Of a stretch of 64,000 nucleotides of DNA, positions 8,974 through 17,562 are shown one piece after another. Position 1 is the first letter of the stretch. Every line of letters starts with the position of its first letter. This DNA comes from Winogradskyella ludwigii (GTDB lineage Bacteria > Bacteroidota > Bacteroidia > Flavobacteriales > Flavobacteriaceae). The notes below the pieces were generated by a model, which saw nothing but the letters and a program-made list of their open reading frames with translations, was not told where the DNA came from and searched no databases. Position numbers and translations under genes: made by a program. The stretch covers positions 1,240,001-1,304,000 of the forward strand of contig NZ_JABFDF010000001.1 in the NCBI RefSeq assembly GCF_013403985.1, in the 5' to 3' direction.

Positions 8974-9750
8974 ATGATAAATTTATCTAAGTTACAGGCC
9001 AATAAAGATGAGTTACGTAGTAAATATTTAACAAATAAACCTTTTCCATACTTAATTATTGATGATTTTTGTGATGAAGAAAAATTACTTCAATTAAGAA
9101 AAAACATACCTGAGTTAGATAATAAAAGTAGGGATTATATGTTTGCTAATAATAAGTTTGAGAAATCTAATTATAAAGAATTAGGACCTCTTTTTCTTGA
9201 ACTTTATAACGATTTAAAGTCTGATGAATTTAACGAATTTTTATCCTACATTTCTAATAAAACCATTTTTGTAGATCCAAAGAATCATGGAGGTGGTTTA
9301 CACCAAGGAAAGAAGAATAGTTTTTTAGACATGCATTTAGATTTTAATTACCATCCACTTCAAAAAAACTGGTTTAGGCAAATGAATCTGTTGTTGTACT
9401 TAAATACAGATTGGAAAGAGGAATATGGAGGGGAATTAAAGATTGAAGACTTAAGAACAGGTGAAAAAGCTGAATTAGAAGTGCCATTCAATAGATTAAT
9501 AATACAAGAATGCGGACCTTATTCTCTACATGGTTACGATATGACTAATTTTCCGGATGGAAACTTTAGAACATCTGTAGCAACCTACGCCTATACAAAA
9601 CATAAGATCTTGATGGAAAAACCAAGAACAACAGATTGGTTTCCAACAGAAGATTCATCAGAGCTAAAGAAATTTGTTGCTAAAAATTATAATTTTGCTG
9701 TTAAGCTTAAAAATAAATTATTTGGTAGCGGAACAGCTAAAAATCAATAA
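8974..9750 (+). CDS. 2-oxoglutarate/Fe(II)-dependent oxygenase
   Basis: A 258 aa cytoplasmic protein of the 2OG-Fe(II) oxygenase superfamily (prolyl 4-hydroxylase-like). The iron ligands are visible as His121-x-Asp123 and His186, with Arg199 (FRTSVATYAY) placed to bind the 2-oxoglutarate carboxylate. The strand GGELKIED between them is typical of the double-stranded beta-helix. Such enzymes occur in polysaccharide clusters, but their substrate is usually unknown; here it could be a sugar, a lipid carrier or a protein. It lies 50 bases after a polymerase-like gene and 19 bases before a glycosyltransferase on the same strand. Confidence 0.82.
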   Translation: MINLSKLQANKDELRSKYLTNKPFPYLIIDDFCDEEKLLQLRKNIPELDNKSRDYMFANNKFEKSNYKELGPLFLELYNDLKSDEFNEFLSYISNKTIFVDPKNHGGGLHQGKKNSFLDMHLDFNYHPLQKNWFRQMNLLLYLNTDWKEEYGGELKIEDLRTGEKAELEVPFNRLIIQECGPYSLHGYDMTNFPDGNFRTSVATYAYTKHKILMEKPRTTDWFPTEDSSELKKFVAKNYNFAVKLKNKLFGSGTAKNQ

Positions 9751-9769
9751 CATAAGGTGGTTTTAGTTT

Positions 9770-10864
9770 ATGAATATATTAATCGACGCTCATGTTTTTG
9801 ATAGTAAATATCAAGGTACTAGATCTCATCTAAAAGGGCTTTATTCGGCCCTTATTCCGATATGTAAAAACTGGAATTTCTTTTTCGCAGCGACTGATGT
9901 AGAAAATTTAAAAGCTGAATTTGGTGAATTTGATCATGTTACATTTCTCAAATTAAAAAAACAGAATAAAGTTTTTAGGTTAATAAATGAATTACCTAAA
10001 ATTATTAAAAAATATAATATTGATTATTCTCATTTTCAATATACAATAGTGCCAATAAGCAAGTGTAGATATATTGTTACTATTCATGATATTTTGTTTG
10101 AACAAAAAGAGTTTAAGCACTATTTTCCTCTTAAAGGTCGAATAATTAATCACTTACTTCATAAATTTTCTGCTAAAAAAGCTGATATTCTATTAACAGT
10201 ATCTGAGTTTTCCAAAATAAAAATTTCTGAATTATATAGCATTAGTAGTGACAGTATTTACGTAACACCTAATGCGGTTAATGACGAATTTTATAATACA
10301 GAAATTCCGCAAATAGATACACCATCAAAATACATACTCTACGTTTCAAGAATTGAACCTCGTAAAAATCATTTAAATCTCTTAAAGGCTTTTGTTGAAT
10401 TAAAATTAAAAGATAAGGGTTACAAACTGGTGTTTATTGGAAAGAGTGATATTGCTTATCCAGAATATGAAGCATATAAAAATTCATATAAAGAAGAATT
10501 AGGAGAGTCACTAGTCTGCATAGAAAATATTAATAATGAGGGATTAGTTAGTTATTATAAGAATTGCTCACTTTTTGTTTTTCCTTCGTTTGCAGAAGGT
10601 TTTGGAATTCCACCATTAGAGGCTATGGCGCTTCAGAAAAAAGTACTTTGTGCTGACACTACAGCAATGAAAGATTTTAATTTACCAACTGAGCTTACGT
10701 TTAACCCTTACGATGTTGATGAACTTAAAATTAAAATTGAAGAATCATTAGTTAATGACTATGATTTTAACGCTTTATATGAAGCAATTTTATCAAAGTA
10801 CAACTGGAAAGTAATTGCCAAAGATTTCAAAACAATTATAGAATCGGATTATAAAAATAAGTAA
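9770..10864 (+). CDS. Family 4 glycosyltransferase
   Basis: A 364 aa GT-B fold retaining transferase. The donor-site signature is present: VSRIEPRKNH near residue 195 and SFAEGFGIPPLEAMA near 280, which contains the EX7E pair. The N-terminal acceptor domain opens with MNILIDAHVFDSKYQGT, common in mannosyl-like GT4 enzymes. It probably adds one sugar of the repeat unit at the cytoplasmic face of the inner membrane; donor and linkage cannot be told from sequence. Confidence 0.85.
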   Translation: MNILIDAHVFDSKYQGTRSHLKGLYSALIPICKNWNFFFAATDVENLKAEFGEFDHVTFLKLKKQNKVFRLINELPKIIKKYNIDYSHFQYTIVPISKCRYIVTIHDILFEQKEFKHYFPLKGRIINHLLHKFSAKKADILLTVSEFSKIKISELYSISSDSIYVTPNAVNDEFYNTEIPQIDTPSKYILYVSRIEPRKNHLNLLKAFVELKLKDKGYKLVFIGKSDIAYPEYEAYKNSYKEELGESLVCIENINNEGLVSYYKNCSLFVFPSFAEGFGIPPLEAMALQKKVLCADTTAMKDFNLPTELTFNPYDVDELKIKIEESLVNDYDFNALYEAILSKYNWKVIAKDFKTIIESDYKNK

Positions 10865-10871
10865 TAATAAT

Positions 10872-12629
10872 TTGAAAGTTAAGCAACGTTTTCTATCGAT
10901 ATTATTAATTATCATCGTTTCTTTCTCTATAGGATTAGGGGCTTATATTTTTAAAACATATACAGTATTAGATGAAAATATAACCGCTATCGAGATCGTA
11001 CTTAATAGTCATTTGACAAAAGATGCCGTTCCAATTACATATGCTGTTAAAGACGAAAGTAAAAAAATTGATTTTACCACTCCGTATTTTTATAAAAACG
11101 AGGCAGATTCTACATACACAGCCAACATTAGTGGTAATTCTAAAATAAGACGCGTTAGGTTATATTTTGAAAAACCGTCTAAAAATCTTGCGATATATAG
11201 CATTAAGTTAAAAAGCGAAAATAAGATTCGTGATATTAAATTGAGTGAAATTAAAACTGTGGATCGCTTAAAACTCAAGGGTTCAAATAATGGTTATGCA
11301 ATAGACGTTAGAGGTCAGCATGCTTTTATTGAGTTGCCTAAAGGATATATTTACAGTTCAGATTTTAATAATGTTTACCTATTAATCATTCCTTTACTAA
11401 TTCTAATTGGTCTAGCTTTATTAGTTATAAAACATCTAAAACCTTTAGATTTAAAGCCAATTAGTATACAAAGTGTCACTATAGCTGTTCTTATTTTAAG
11501 TGTGTTTTTACCAGCACCTTTGTATAATATTGCTTTAATTGTAATGGCAGTTTTAAATGTTAAGACCATTTCGTGGAGAGCTATAAAATCTCAGAAGGTA
11601 AACCTTCTAATTTTAGGGTTTTTCTTAGTCTATCTTTTAAATAATCTTTTTGTTTCAGTAGAGAGTTTCAATGAGATGTCTACCATTGAGAGGTTTCTAC
11701 CTTTGGCAATTTTAGGCATAGTTTTACCGTCTTTATCCGATAGAAAGTACTTAGCCTTATTTCCTGTTTCGGCTTTATTGATAGGATTCTGGTTATTATT
11801 AACATCCATTTTTGATGTTTTTATACACCAAAACTTTGAGTTTTTATCTTTCGACTATTTTACAAAATATTTACACCCTGTCTATTTTTCATATCTTTTG
11901 TTTTTTTCCATCTGCTATGTTAATTTATACTACCAAGGTAAGAGCAAGTATATTTTAGAGTTTGTGTTGTTTATGTTTTTAATTTTCAGCGGATCTAAAA
12001 TGGTGTTTTTATTTTCTTTGTTGGTTATCTTTTTAAACGTTATAAGAAACAAGAAGGCTTTATTTTTAATTTTTCCAATACTTATCGTCGTTACATTGTT
12101 TTCGCCTTTAAAAAAGCGATTTAATGAGGTTTTAAATACAGAAGATTTATCAATTCTTAAGGAAAAGCATATTGCAAATTCAAACGACAGTCGTATAAAT
12201 GGTTTAACCTTGCGTTTAATATTATGGAGAGAAGCATTGGCAACAATGAGTGGTGCAGATTTTTTGTTAGGAAAAGGAGTTACTAAAGAAACCAATGCAC
12301 TTTTAAACACGAGATTGGATAGTTTAGGACTTAAAAATCATGTTACTTTTAACCCTCATAATCAATATATAGATACGTTCTGGAGAACAGGATTTATTGG
12401 ATTATTGATTTTAATTTCAATACCTTTATATTGTTTTAGAAAAGGACTTAAAAACAACGATGTTTTGTTAATTCAGTTGTCATTATTTTTTATAGCTGTT
12501 ATGCTTTCAGAATCAGTATTTGGAAGAGTAAATGGAATATTCTTTTTTACAACACTAACCCTTATCTTAATTAATAGTAGTAGACCAAATGAAAATAGGA
12601 ATATTAGGCACGAGAGGAATACCAAATAA
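10872..12629 (+). CDS. O-antigen ligase-like protein with N-terminal extracytoplasmic domain (copy 2 of 3)
   Basis: A 585 aa protein. Segment 1-27 is a membrane anchor. Residues about 28-165 form a soluble, probably beta-sandwich domain outside the membrane. From about 168 onward there are 10 or more transmembrane segments with the large periplasmic loop of O-antigen ligases (HNQYIDTFWRTGFIG near 500 is the typical conserved motif). The start is TTG at 10872, with no ATG near. The last 41 bases overlap the next glycosyltransferase gene. The N-terminal domain is unusual for WaaL or Wzy and may bind glycan or a partner. Confidence 0.7.
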   Translation: MKVKQRFLSILLIIIVSFSIGLGAYIFKTYTVLDENITAIEIVLNSHLTKDAVPITYAVKDESKKIDFTTPYFYKNEADSTYTANISGNSKIRRVRLYFEKPSKNLAIYSIKLKSENKIRDIKLSEIKTVDRLKLKGSNNGYAIDVRGQHAFIELPKGYIYSSDFNNVYLLIIPLLILIGLALLVIKHLKPLDLKPISIQSVTIAVLILSVFLPAPLYNIALIVMAVLNVKTISWRAIKSQKVNLLILGFFLVYLLNNLFVSVESFNEMSTIERFLPLAILGIVLPSLSDRKYLALFPVSALLIGFWLLLTSIFDVFIHQNFEFLSFDYFTKYLHPVYFSYLLFFSICYVNLYYQGKSKYILEFVLFMFLIFSGSKMVFLFSLLVIFLNVIRNKKALFLIFPILIVVTLFSPLKKRFNEVLNTEDLSILKEKHIANSNDSRINGLTLRLILWREALATMSGADFLLGKGVTKETNALLNTRLDSLGLKNHVTFNPHNQYIDTFWRTGFIGLLILISIPLYCFRKGLKNNDVLLIQLSLFFIAVMLSESVFGRVNGIFFFTTLTLILINSSRPNENRNIRHERNTK

Positions 12630-13683
12630 TCATGGAGGCTTTGAGCAATTTGCAGAATATTTTTCAATCTACTTAGCATCAAAAAATCATGAGGTATATG
12701 TATACAATTCTCATGATCACCCTTTTCAAGATAAAAACTTTAAAGGAGTAAACATTATACATTGTTACGATCCAGAATATAAAGTTGGAACGGCCGGACA
12801 ATTTATTTACGACTTAAATTGTATTAGAGATTCAAGAAAAAGAAAATTCGATGTCCTTTTACAACTAGGTTATACTTCGAATTCAATTTGGTACAGATTG
12901 TTACCTAAAACACCAATTATTATTACCAATATGGATGGAATGGAATGGAAACGTTCTAAGTATTCAAAAAAAGTAAGAAGATTTCTAAAAACGGCAGAGC
13001 GCTTAGCAGTTAAAAGTAGTGATTATCTAATTGCAGATTCTATTGGAATTCAAGATTATTTAATGACTACCTACAAAAAGGAATCTGAATTTATTGCTTA
13101 TGGAGCAACGGTATTTAATTCAGCCAGCGATGAGGTCTTGTCCAAATACAAGGTCACTAAAAATGAATATTGTTTAGTTATTGCTAGATTAGAGCCAGAA
13201 AATAATATTGAGACTATAATTCGTGGTTATGTAAAATCTAAAGTAAAGTATCCATTAATCATTTTTGGAGGTTTAAATGAATATGGAGAAGGTTTAAAAA
13301 ACACCTATTCTAATGATTCTAGAATTCAATTTGTAGGAGCTAATTATAATCAGGAGCAATTAAATAATCTGAGATATTTTTCACGGTATTATTTCCATGG
13401 ACATTCAGTAGGTGGTACAAATCCATCACTATTAGAAGCAATGGCGTCAAACACTCTAATAATTGCTAATAGCAACATTTTTAATAGAAGTATTCTAAAT
13501 GAAGATGCGCTATATTTTGATAATGCTGAGGATATTGAGGGTATTTTGAATAAAGACACTGCTTTTGATTTAAAATTGAAATGCTCTACAGCCAATACTA
13601 ATAAAATAAATAGTACATACAATTGGCCAAAAATAAATTCATTGTACGAAAATTTTATACTACAAACAATCAATGCTAAATAA
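12589..13683 (+). CDS. DUF1972-type family 4 glycosyltransferase
   Basis: A 364 aa GT4 enzyme. The opening ILGTRGIPNNHGGFEQFAE is the hallmark of the DUF1972/rhamnosyltransferase-like subgroup found in many exopolysaccharide loci. The C-terminal donor domain has IARLEPENNIE near residue 198 and GTNPSLLEAMAS near 275. It starts inside the 3' end of the preceding ligase-like gene and ends inside the start of the next one (11-base overlap), so the three are probably one translational unit. Sugar specificity is unknown. Confidence 0.85.
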   Translation: MKIGILGTRGIPNNHGGFEQFAEYFSIYLASKNHEVYVYNSHDHPFQDKNFKGVNIIHCYDPEYKVGTAGQFIYDLNCIRDSRKRKFDVLLQLGYTSNSIWYRLLPKTPIIITNMDGMEWKRSKYSKKVRRFLKTAERLAVKSSDYLIADSIGIQDYLMTTYKKESEFIAYGATVFNSASDEVLSKYKVTKNEYCLVIARLEPENNIETIIRGYVKSKVKYPLIIFGGLNEYGEGLKNTYSNDSRIQFVGANYNQEQLNNLRYFSRYYFHGHSVGGTNPSLLEAMASNTLIIANSNIFNRSILNEDALYFDNAEDIEGILNKDTAFDLKLKCSTANTNKINSTYNWPKINSLYENFILQTINAK

Positions 13684-14827
13684 TAAATTAAGCTTTAAGT
13701 TAAACCCAAAAGGTTTTAATTACGGTTACATAATTCTTTTATTTTTTGTTCTAAGTCTATGCGCTGATTTTATAGATAAAATCGAGATTTTTCATAAAAT
13801 AGACTTCATAAAATTCAATAGATTATTAAAAGGAGCATTCATTATTTTCTGTCTTTTTTTTATAATTAAACATTTCAAATTTGTTTTAAAAGAATTAAAA
13901 TATGTCTTAGTACTAACTTTAATTCTCTGCGTAATATTCTTAATTAAAATCGATTATTTAGACCTTTATAAACAAGAGTTTTTGAGGTACGTATTTTTGT
14001 TTTTAAGTTTTCCATTATTATTCTATGTGTTTTATATTGAAAAGTTAGATATAAAAACAAGCTTATATAAAGTATTCAAATACGCAATTCTGTTAAATAC
14101 TGTTGTAATTATAATTGGAGCTTTATTTAGCCTTAAAATCGTTGAAACCTACAAATTTACTAGGTTTGGATATAATGGTATTTTGTTAAGTCAAGGTTTT
14201 ACGCCTTATTTTTATTTAGCTGCAACAATGCTATTTTGGTCTTTTAGAGATAAAAAAATGTTTTTACTAACGTTAATCTTATCTATTGTATCTGGTATTA
14301 AAGGGGTATATTTTGCGGAGTGTTTAGCGTTGAGTTTAATGGTTTTATGTAATAAAGAATTGAGTAAGATGTTTAAGATAAAAGTATTATCTGTACTCTT
14401 TATTGTCTTTGCGGCATTGGTTATCATATTGTTAAATACACATCCGTTTAAGGAGTTAATGGATTCAAATAGTTTTCTATCAGCATTATTTTCTTACAGA
14501 ACTGATAATTTACTGTGTGAAATTGAAACTTTATCTAGAGATAATTTTAATATTTTTATTGGTGCCAATGGTGCAGATATTAGTAGACTAGAGCTTCAGA
14601 TTGTAGATATATTTATGTTTTTTGGTTTAACAGGTTTACTAGTCTATGGTGTTTTTGTTTTTAAGTTAATTAAGATTATTAAAGGAAATACTTTAGCATT
14701 AATCTTTTTAGCGACTGCTGTTTTATTATCAGCTTTAAGTGGGAATTTATTTTACATACCATTATCTTCTTTTGTTTTAGTCATTACGTTATTTAGCTTA
14801 GTACAAATACAAGACTCAACGGTTTAA
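13673..14827 (+). CDS. Polysaccharide polymerase-like membrane protein (copy 3 of 3)
   Basis: A 384 aa protein with about 10 hydrophobic segments and a periplasmic loop around residues 260-310, fitting a Wzy/EpsG-like polymerase. No strong family motif is visible, so this rests on topology and context. It closes the plus-strand run that begins upstream of pseB; the 215-base leader of the phosphotransferase gene follows. Confidence 0.55.
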   Translation: MLNNKLSFKLNPKGFNYGYIILLFFVLSLCADFIDKIEIFHKIDFIKFNRLLKGAFIIFCLFFIIKHFKFVLKELKYVLVLTLILCVIFLIKIDYLDLYKQEFLRYVFLFLSFPLLFYVFYIEKLDIKTSLYKVFKYAILLNTVVIIIGALFSLKIVETYKFTRFGYNGILLSQGFTPYFYLAATMLFWSFRDKKMFLLTLILSIVSGIKGVYFAECLALSLMVLCNKELSKMFKIKVLSVLFIVFAALVIILLNTHPFKELMDSNSFLSALFSYRTDNLLCEIETLSRDNFNIFIGANGADISRLELQIVDIFMFFGLTGLLVYGVFVFKLIKIIKGNTLALIFLATAVLLSALSGNLFYIPLSSFVLVITLFSLVQIQDSTV

Positions 14828-14898
14828 ATAATAACCTCTTAAGTGGCTTTGGTATAAATATTTTTTTAGGAATTATTTATAGAGTAAATAAAGCATAT

Positions 14899-14906
14899 TA
14901 TTTTTG
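14899..14906 (+). promoter_or_regulatory. Possible -7 promoter element of the phosphotransferase gene
   Basis: TATTTTTG followed by CGGA fits the Bacteroidota -7 consensus. Transcription from here would give a leader of about 130 bases that contains AAACCT and AGGTTT arms (roughly 14968-15001) before a T-rich run. A -33 TTG at the usual spacing is absent. Confidence 0.35.
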
Positions 14907-15042
14907 CGGAATATTTAATAATATTATAGTTGTTGTCATATATTTATACTAAATTTTAATTCAACTAAACCTGGTCATTTTTTTAGAGATGTTTAGGTTT
15001 TTTATTCTGTAATCATTACAGTTTTAATCACAATTTTTAGAT

Positions 15043-16398
15043 TTGAGTTTATTTAAACAAGGCAGATATTCTGGGTATTTAAGACCTATTTCATACTTAA
15101 TAGATTTAAGTATAATTAATGGTATTGCAATTTTGTATCTTGTAAAACCAGAGGATGTTGTAATCTTTTCTGTTTTTATATCTTTCGGTTGGGTTTTAAT
15201 TTCTGTTTATTCCAATTTTTATGAAGTTTATAGATACACTAGACCTGTAAACGTAATCTCATTAGTTGTTAAACAAACGATTTTATTTTTACTGTTTGTC
15301 TTTGCATTTTCTGGACTTTATCATGAATTTGAAATATACCCTAGACCAATAGTAAAATACACCATGCTCTGCTTTCTGTGTATTACTATTTTTAAGTTTG
15401 CAGTGTATTACCTATTACAGCGCTATAGAGTATCTTTTGGTGGTAATTATAGAACGACTGTAATATTAGGTCAAAATAAAAAGACTATAGCCTTACAGAA
15501 TTTCTTTGTAAATAGTATAGAATATGGTTATTCACATAAGAAAACCTTCAATTTTAAAAATAAACAACAATCATTAAAAGAGTGTTTTCAGTATATTCTT
15601 GAACATGGTATTGATGAGATTTATTGTTCAATTTCAGAACTAACTAATGCGCAAGTAGAAGAGGTGGTTGATTTTGCAGATAACAATCTTAAGATATTAA
15701 AATTTATTCCAGATAGTAAAGAGATTTACTCGAAGAAACTTAAGTATGAATATTACGATTATATTCCCATCCTTACCTTAAGAACAATACCGTTAGAGGA
15801 TTCTATTAATATGGTTTTAAAACGGGTTTTTGATATTCTATTATCTAGTTTTGTGATTGTATTTGTGCTATCATGGTTAACACCTATTATTGCAATTTTT
15901 ATAAAGTTAGAATCTAAAGGAGCCGTCTTTTTTAAACAATCTAGAAATGGATTTAACTACAAGGAATTTGACTGTTATAAGTTTAGATCTATGACACCAA
16001 ATAAGGACGCTAACCTTTACCAGGCAACACGTGGAGACGATCGTGTTACTAATGTAGGTAAGTTTATTAGAAAGACAAGTATAGACGAGTTACCTCAATT
16101 TTTTAATGTCTTATTTGGCGATATGTCTGTTGTAGGTCCAAGGCCACACATGGTAAGTCACACAACAATGTATGCTAAAAGGATCGATAAATTTATGGTA
16201 AGGCACTTTGTTAAACCAGGAATTACAGGTTTAGCGCAAACTAGCGGATACAGAGGTGAAGTAGAAACAGACAAAGACATTATAGGTCGCGTAAAATACG
16301 ATATCTTCTATATTGAAAACTGGTCAATGCTACTAGATATTAAAATCATAATACAAACCTTTGTCAACGCTATTAAGGGAGATGATAAAGCCTACTAA
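15043..16398 (+). CDS. Polyprenyl glycosylphosphotransferase (WcaJ/WbaP type)
   Basis: A 451 aa initiating enzyme that transfers a sugar-1-phosphate from a UDP-sugar to undecaprenyl phosphate at the inner membrane. Four N-terminal membrane segments (to about residue 125) and a central nucleotide-binding-like domain precede the catalytic part: KRVFDILLSS near 265, KFRSM near 325, then DELPQFFNVLFGDMSVVGPRP and PGITGLAQ. All are signature blocks of the bacterial sugar transferase family. The start is TTG at 15043. It ends overlapping the convergent glycosyltransferase by four bases. It presumably starts the repeat unit built by the upstream genes. Confidence 0.9.
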   Translation: MSLFKQGRYSGYLRPISYLIDLSIINGIAILYLVKPEDVVIFSVFISFGWVLISVYSNFYEVYRYTRPVNVISLVVKQTILFLLFVFAFSGLYHEFEIYPRPIVKYTMLCFLCITIFKFAVYYLLQRYRVSFGGNYRTTVILGQNKKTIALQNFFVNSIEYGYSHKKTFNFKNKQQSLKECFQYILEHGIDEIYCSISELTNAQVEEVVDFADNNLKILKFIPDSKEIYSKKLKYEYYDYIPILTLRTIPLEDSINMVLKRVFDILLSSFVIVFVLSWLTPIIAIFIKLESKGAVFFKQSRNGFNYKEFDCYKFRSMTPNKDANLYQATRGDDRVTNVGKFIRKTSIDELPQFFNVLFGDMSVVGPRPHMVSHTTMYAKRIDKFMVRHFVKPGITGLAQTSGYRGEVETDKDIIGRVKYDIFYIENWSMLLDIKIIIQTFVNAIKGDDKAY

Positions 16399-17555
16399 AG
16401 AACTTTCTTAAGTGTTTCTAATTGTTTATAGAAATCAAATTGAATCCTGGCTGTATTCTGAATAGCTATTTTTAAATCAAGGTTTAAATCCGTAGGTAAT
16501 ATAGATTTTAGAGTTTTATTTAAAGCATCGTAATCACTTTCATTAGCCACCCAACCAAGCTTGTTTTTTTCTATAATCGCTTCGCCTTCACCACCTCCAA
16601 AATAAAGCATAGGCAAACCCAATTTGGCATATTCAAAAATTTTAGAAGGTACAGATCCATAAATTCTATTCAATAAAGGAATAACAGTAAGGTCATAATC
16701 CAATAATACTTTATGTAGTTCCTCTCTATTTACTCTACCATGAAAATATAGCGGTAAGTCTTTGTTAGTGTTAATTAAGTCTTTAATAGCTTCCTCTTCA
16801 GCACCAGAACCGTAAATATGAAACTCAATAATATCGTAATTCAATTCATTACAAAGTCTATATATACCCTGTGCTACACCTAAAAGTCCAGCATATACCA
16901 TTTTTATTTTTCCGTTATCATCTTTGTTTTCAGAGAGTATAGGGAATTCAATTTCAGGAAAATTTCTGTAAAGAAATAATTCCGGTTTTGTAGTTATCGT
17001 CTTAATATGTGTAAGTATTTCATTGCTTTGCCCTAAAATAAAATCGGCTTTTTTATAGTTGAAAGCCTCAAGTTTTTTTAGAATATTATAAGCGAAACCA
17101 TCTTTTAGAGCACCTAATTCTAATCCAGCACTTGGCCAAAGATCACTCACGTTTAATATTAACTTTCTTTTTTTAGATCGTAAAAAGAACATGCAAGTAA
17201 AAGAAACTAAAAGTGGTGGAGATTGCACAATAACTTTATTCGGAATCTTATGCCACATAAAAAACCAGATTAAGCTAAAGCTATAAGAAAGCATAGCAAA
17301 CAAGCGTAAAAACTTGTTTTTAGACACAGAGGCGTAAATCCATAATCGGTTAATTGTAATTCCATTTTCTTTGGACTTAGAGCTGAATTTTCCTTTATAG
17401 TCCTTAAAAATTTTTCCGGTTGGGTAATTCGGTAAAGGAGTTACAACACTAACATGATATTCCTCTTTTAAACCTTCGGCCAAATGATAGATACGATTTG
17501 AAGCCGCACCAATTTCTGGTGGAAAGTAACTGGTAATTATCATTAAGTTTTTCAC
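16395..17555 (-). CDS. Family 4 glycosyltransferase (WbuB-like)
   Basis: A 386 aa GT-B enzyme. The N-terminus ITSYFPPEIGAASNRIYHLAEGL is characteristic of WbuB/WcaI-like GT4 proteins, and the C-terminal half carries VYAGLLGVAQG and a final donor-binding block ending in GGGEGEAIIE. The hydrophobic stretch around residues 85-125 may bind the membrane. It is the second gene of a minus-strand pair; its start lies 7 bases after the stop of the CapK-like gene. It converges with the phosphotransferase gene. Confidence 0.82.
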   Translation of the reverse strand: MKNLMIITSYFPPEIGAASNRIYHLAEGLKEEYHVSVVTPLPNYPTGKIFKDYKGKFSSKSKENGITINRLWIYASVSKNKFLRLFAMLSYSFSLIWFFMWHKIPNKVIVQSPPLLVSFTCMFFLRSKKRKLILNVSDLWPSAGLELGALKDGFAYNILKKLEAFNYKKADFILGQSNEILTHIKTITTKPELFLYRNFPEIEFPILSENKDDNGKIKMVYAGLLGVAQGIYRLCNELNYDIIEFHIYGSGAEEEAIKDLINTNKDLPLYFHGRVNREELHKVLLDYDLTVIPLLNRIYGSVPSKIFEYAKLGLPMLYFGGGEGEAIIEKNKLGWVANESDYDALNKTLKSILPTDLNLDLKIAIQNTARIQFDFYKQLETLKKVL

Positions 17556-17562
17556 TAATCCT

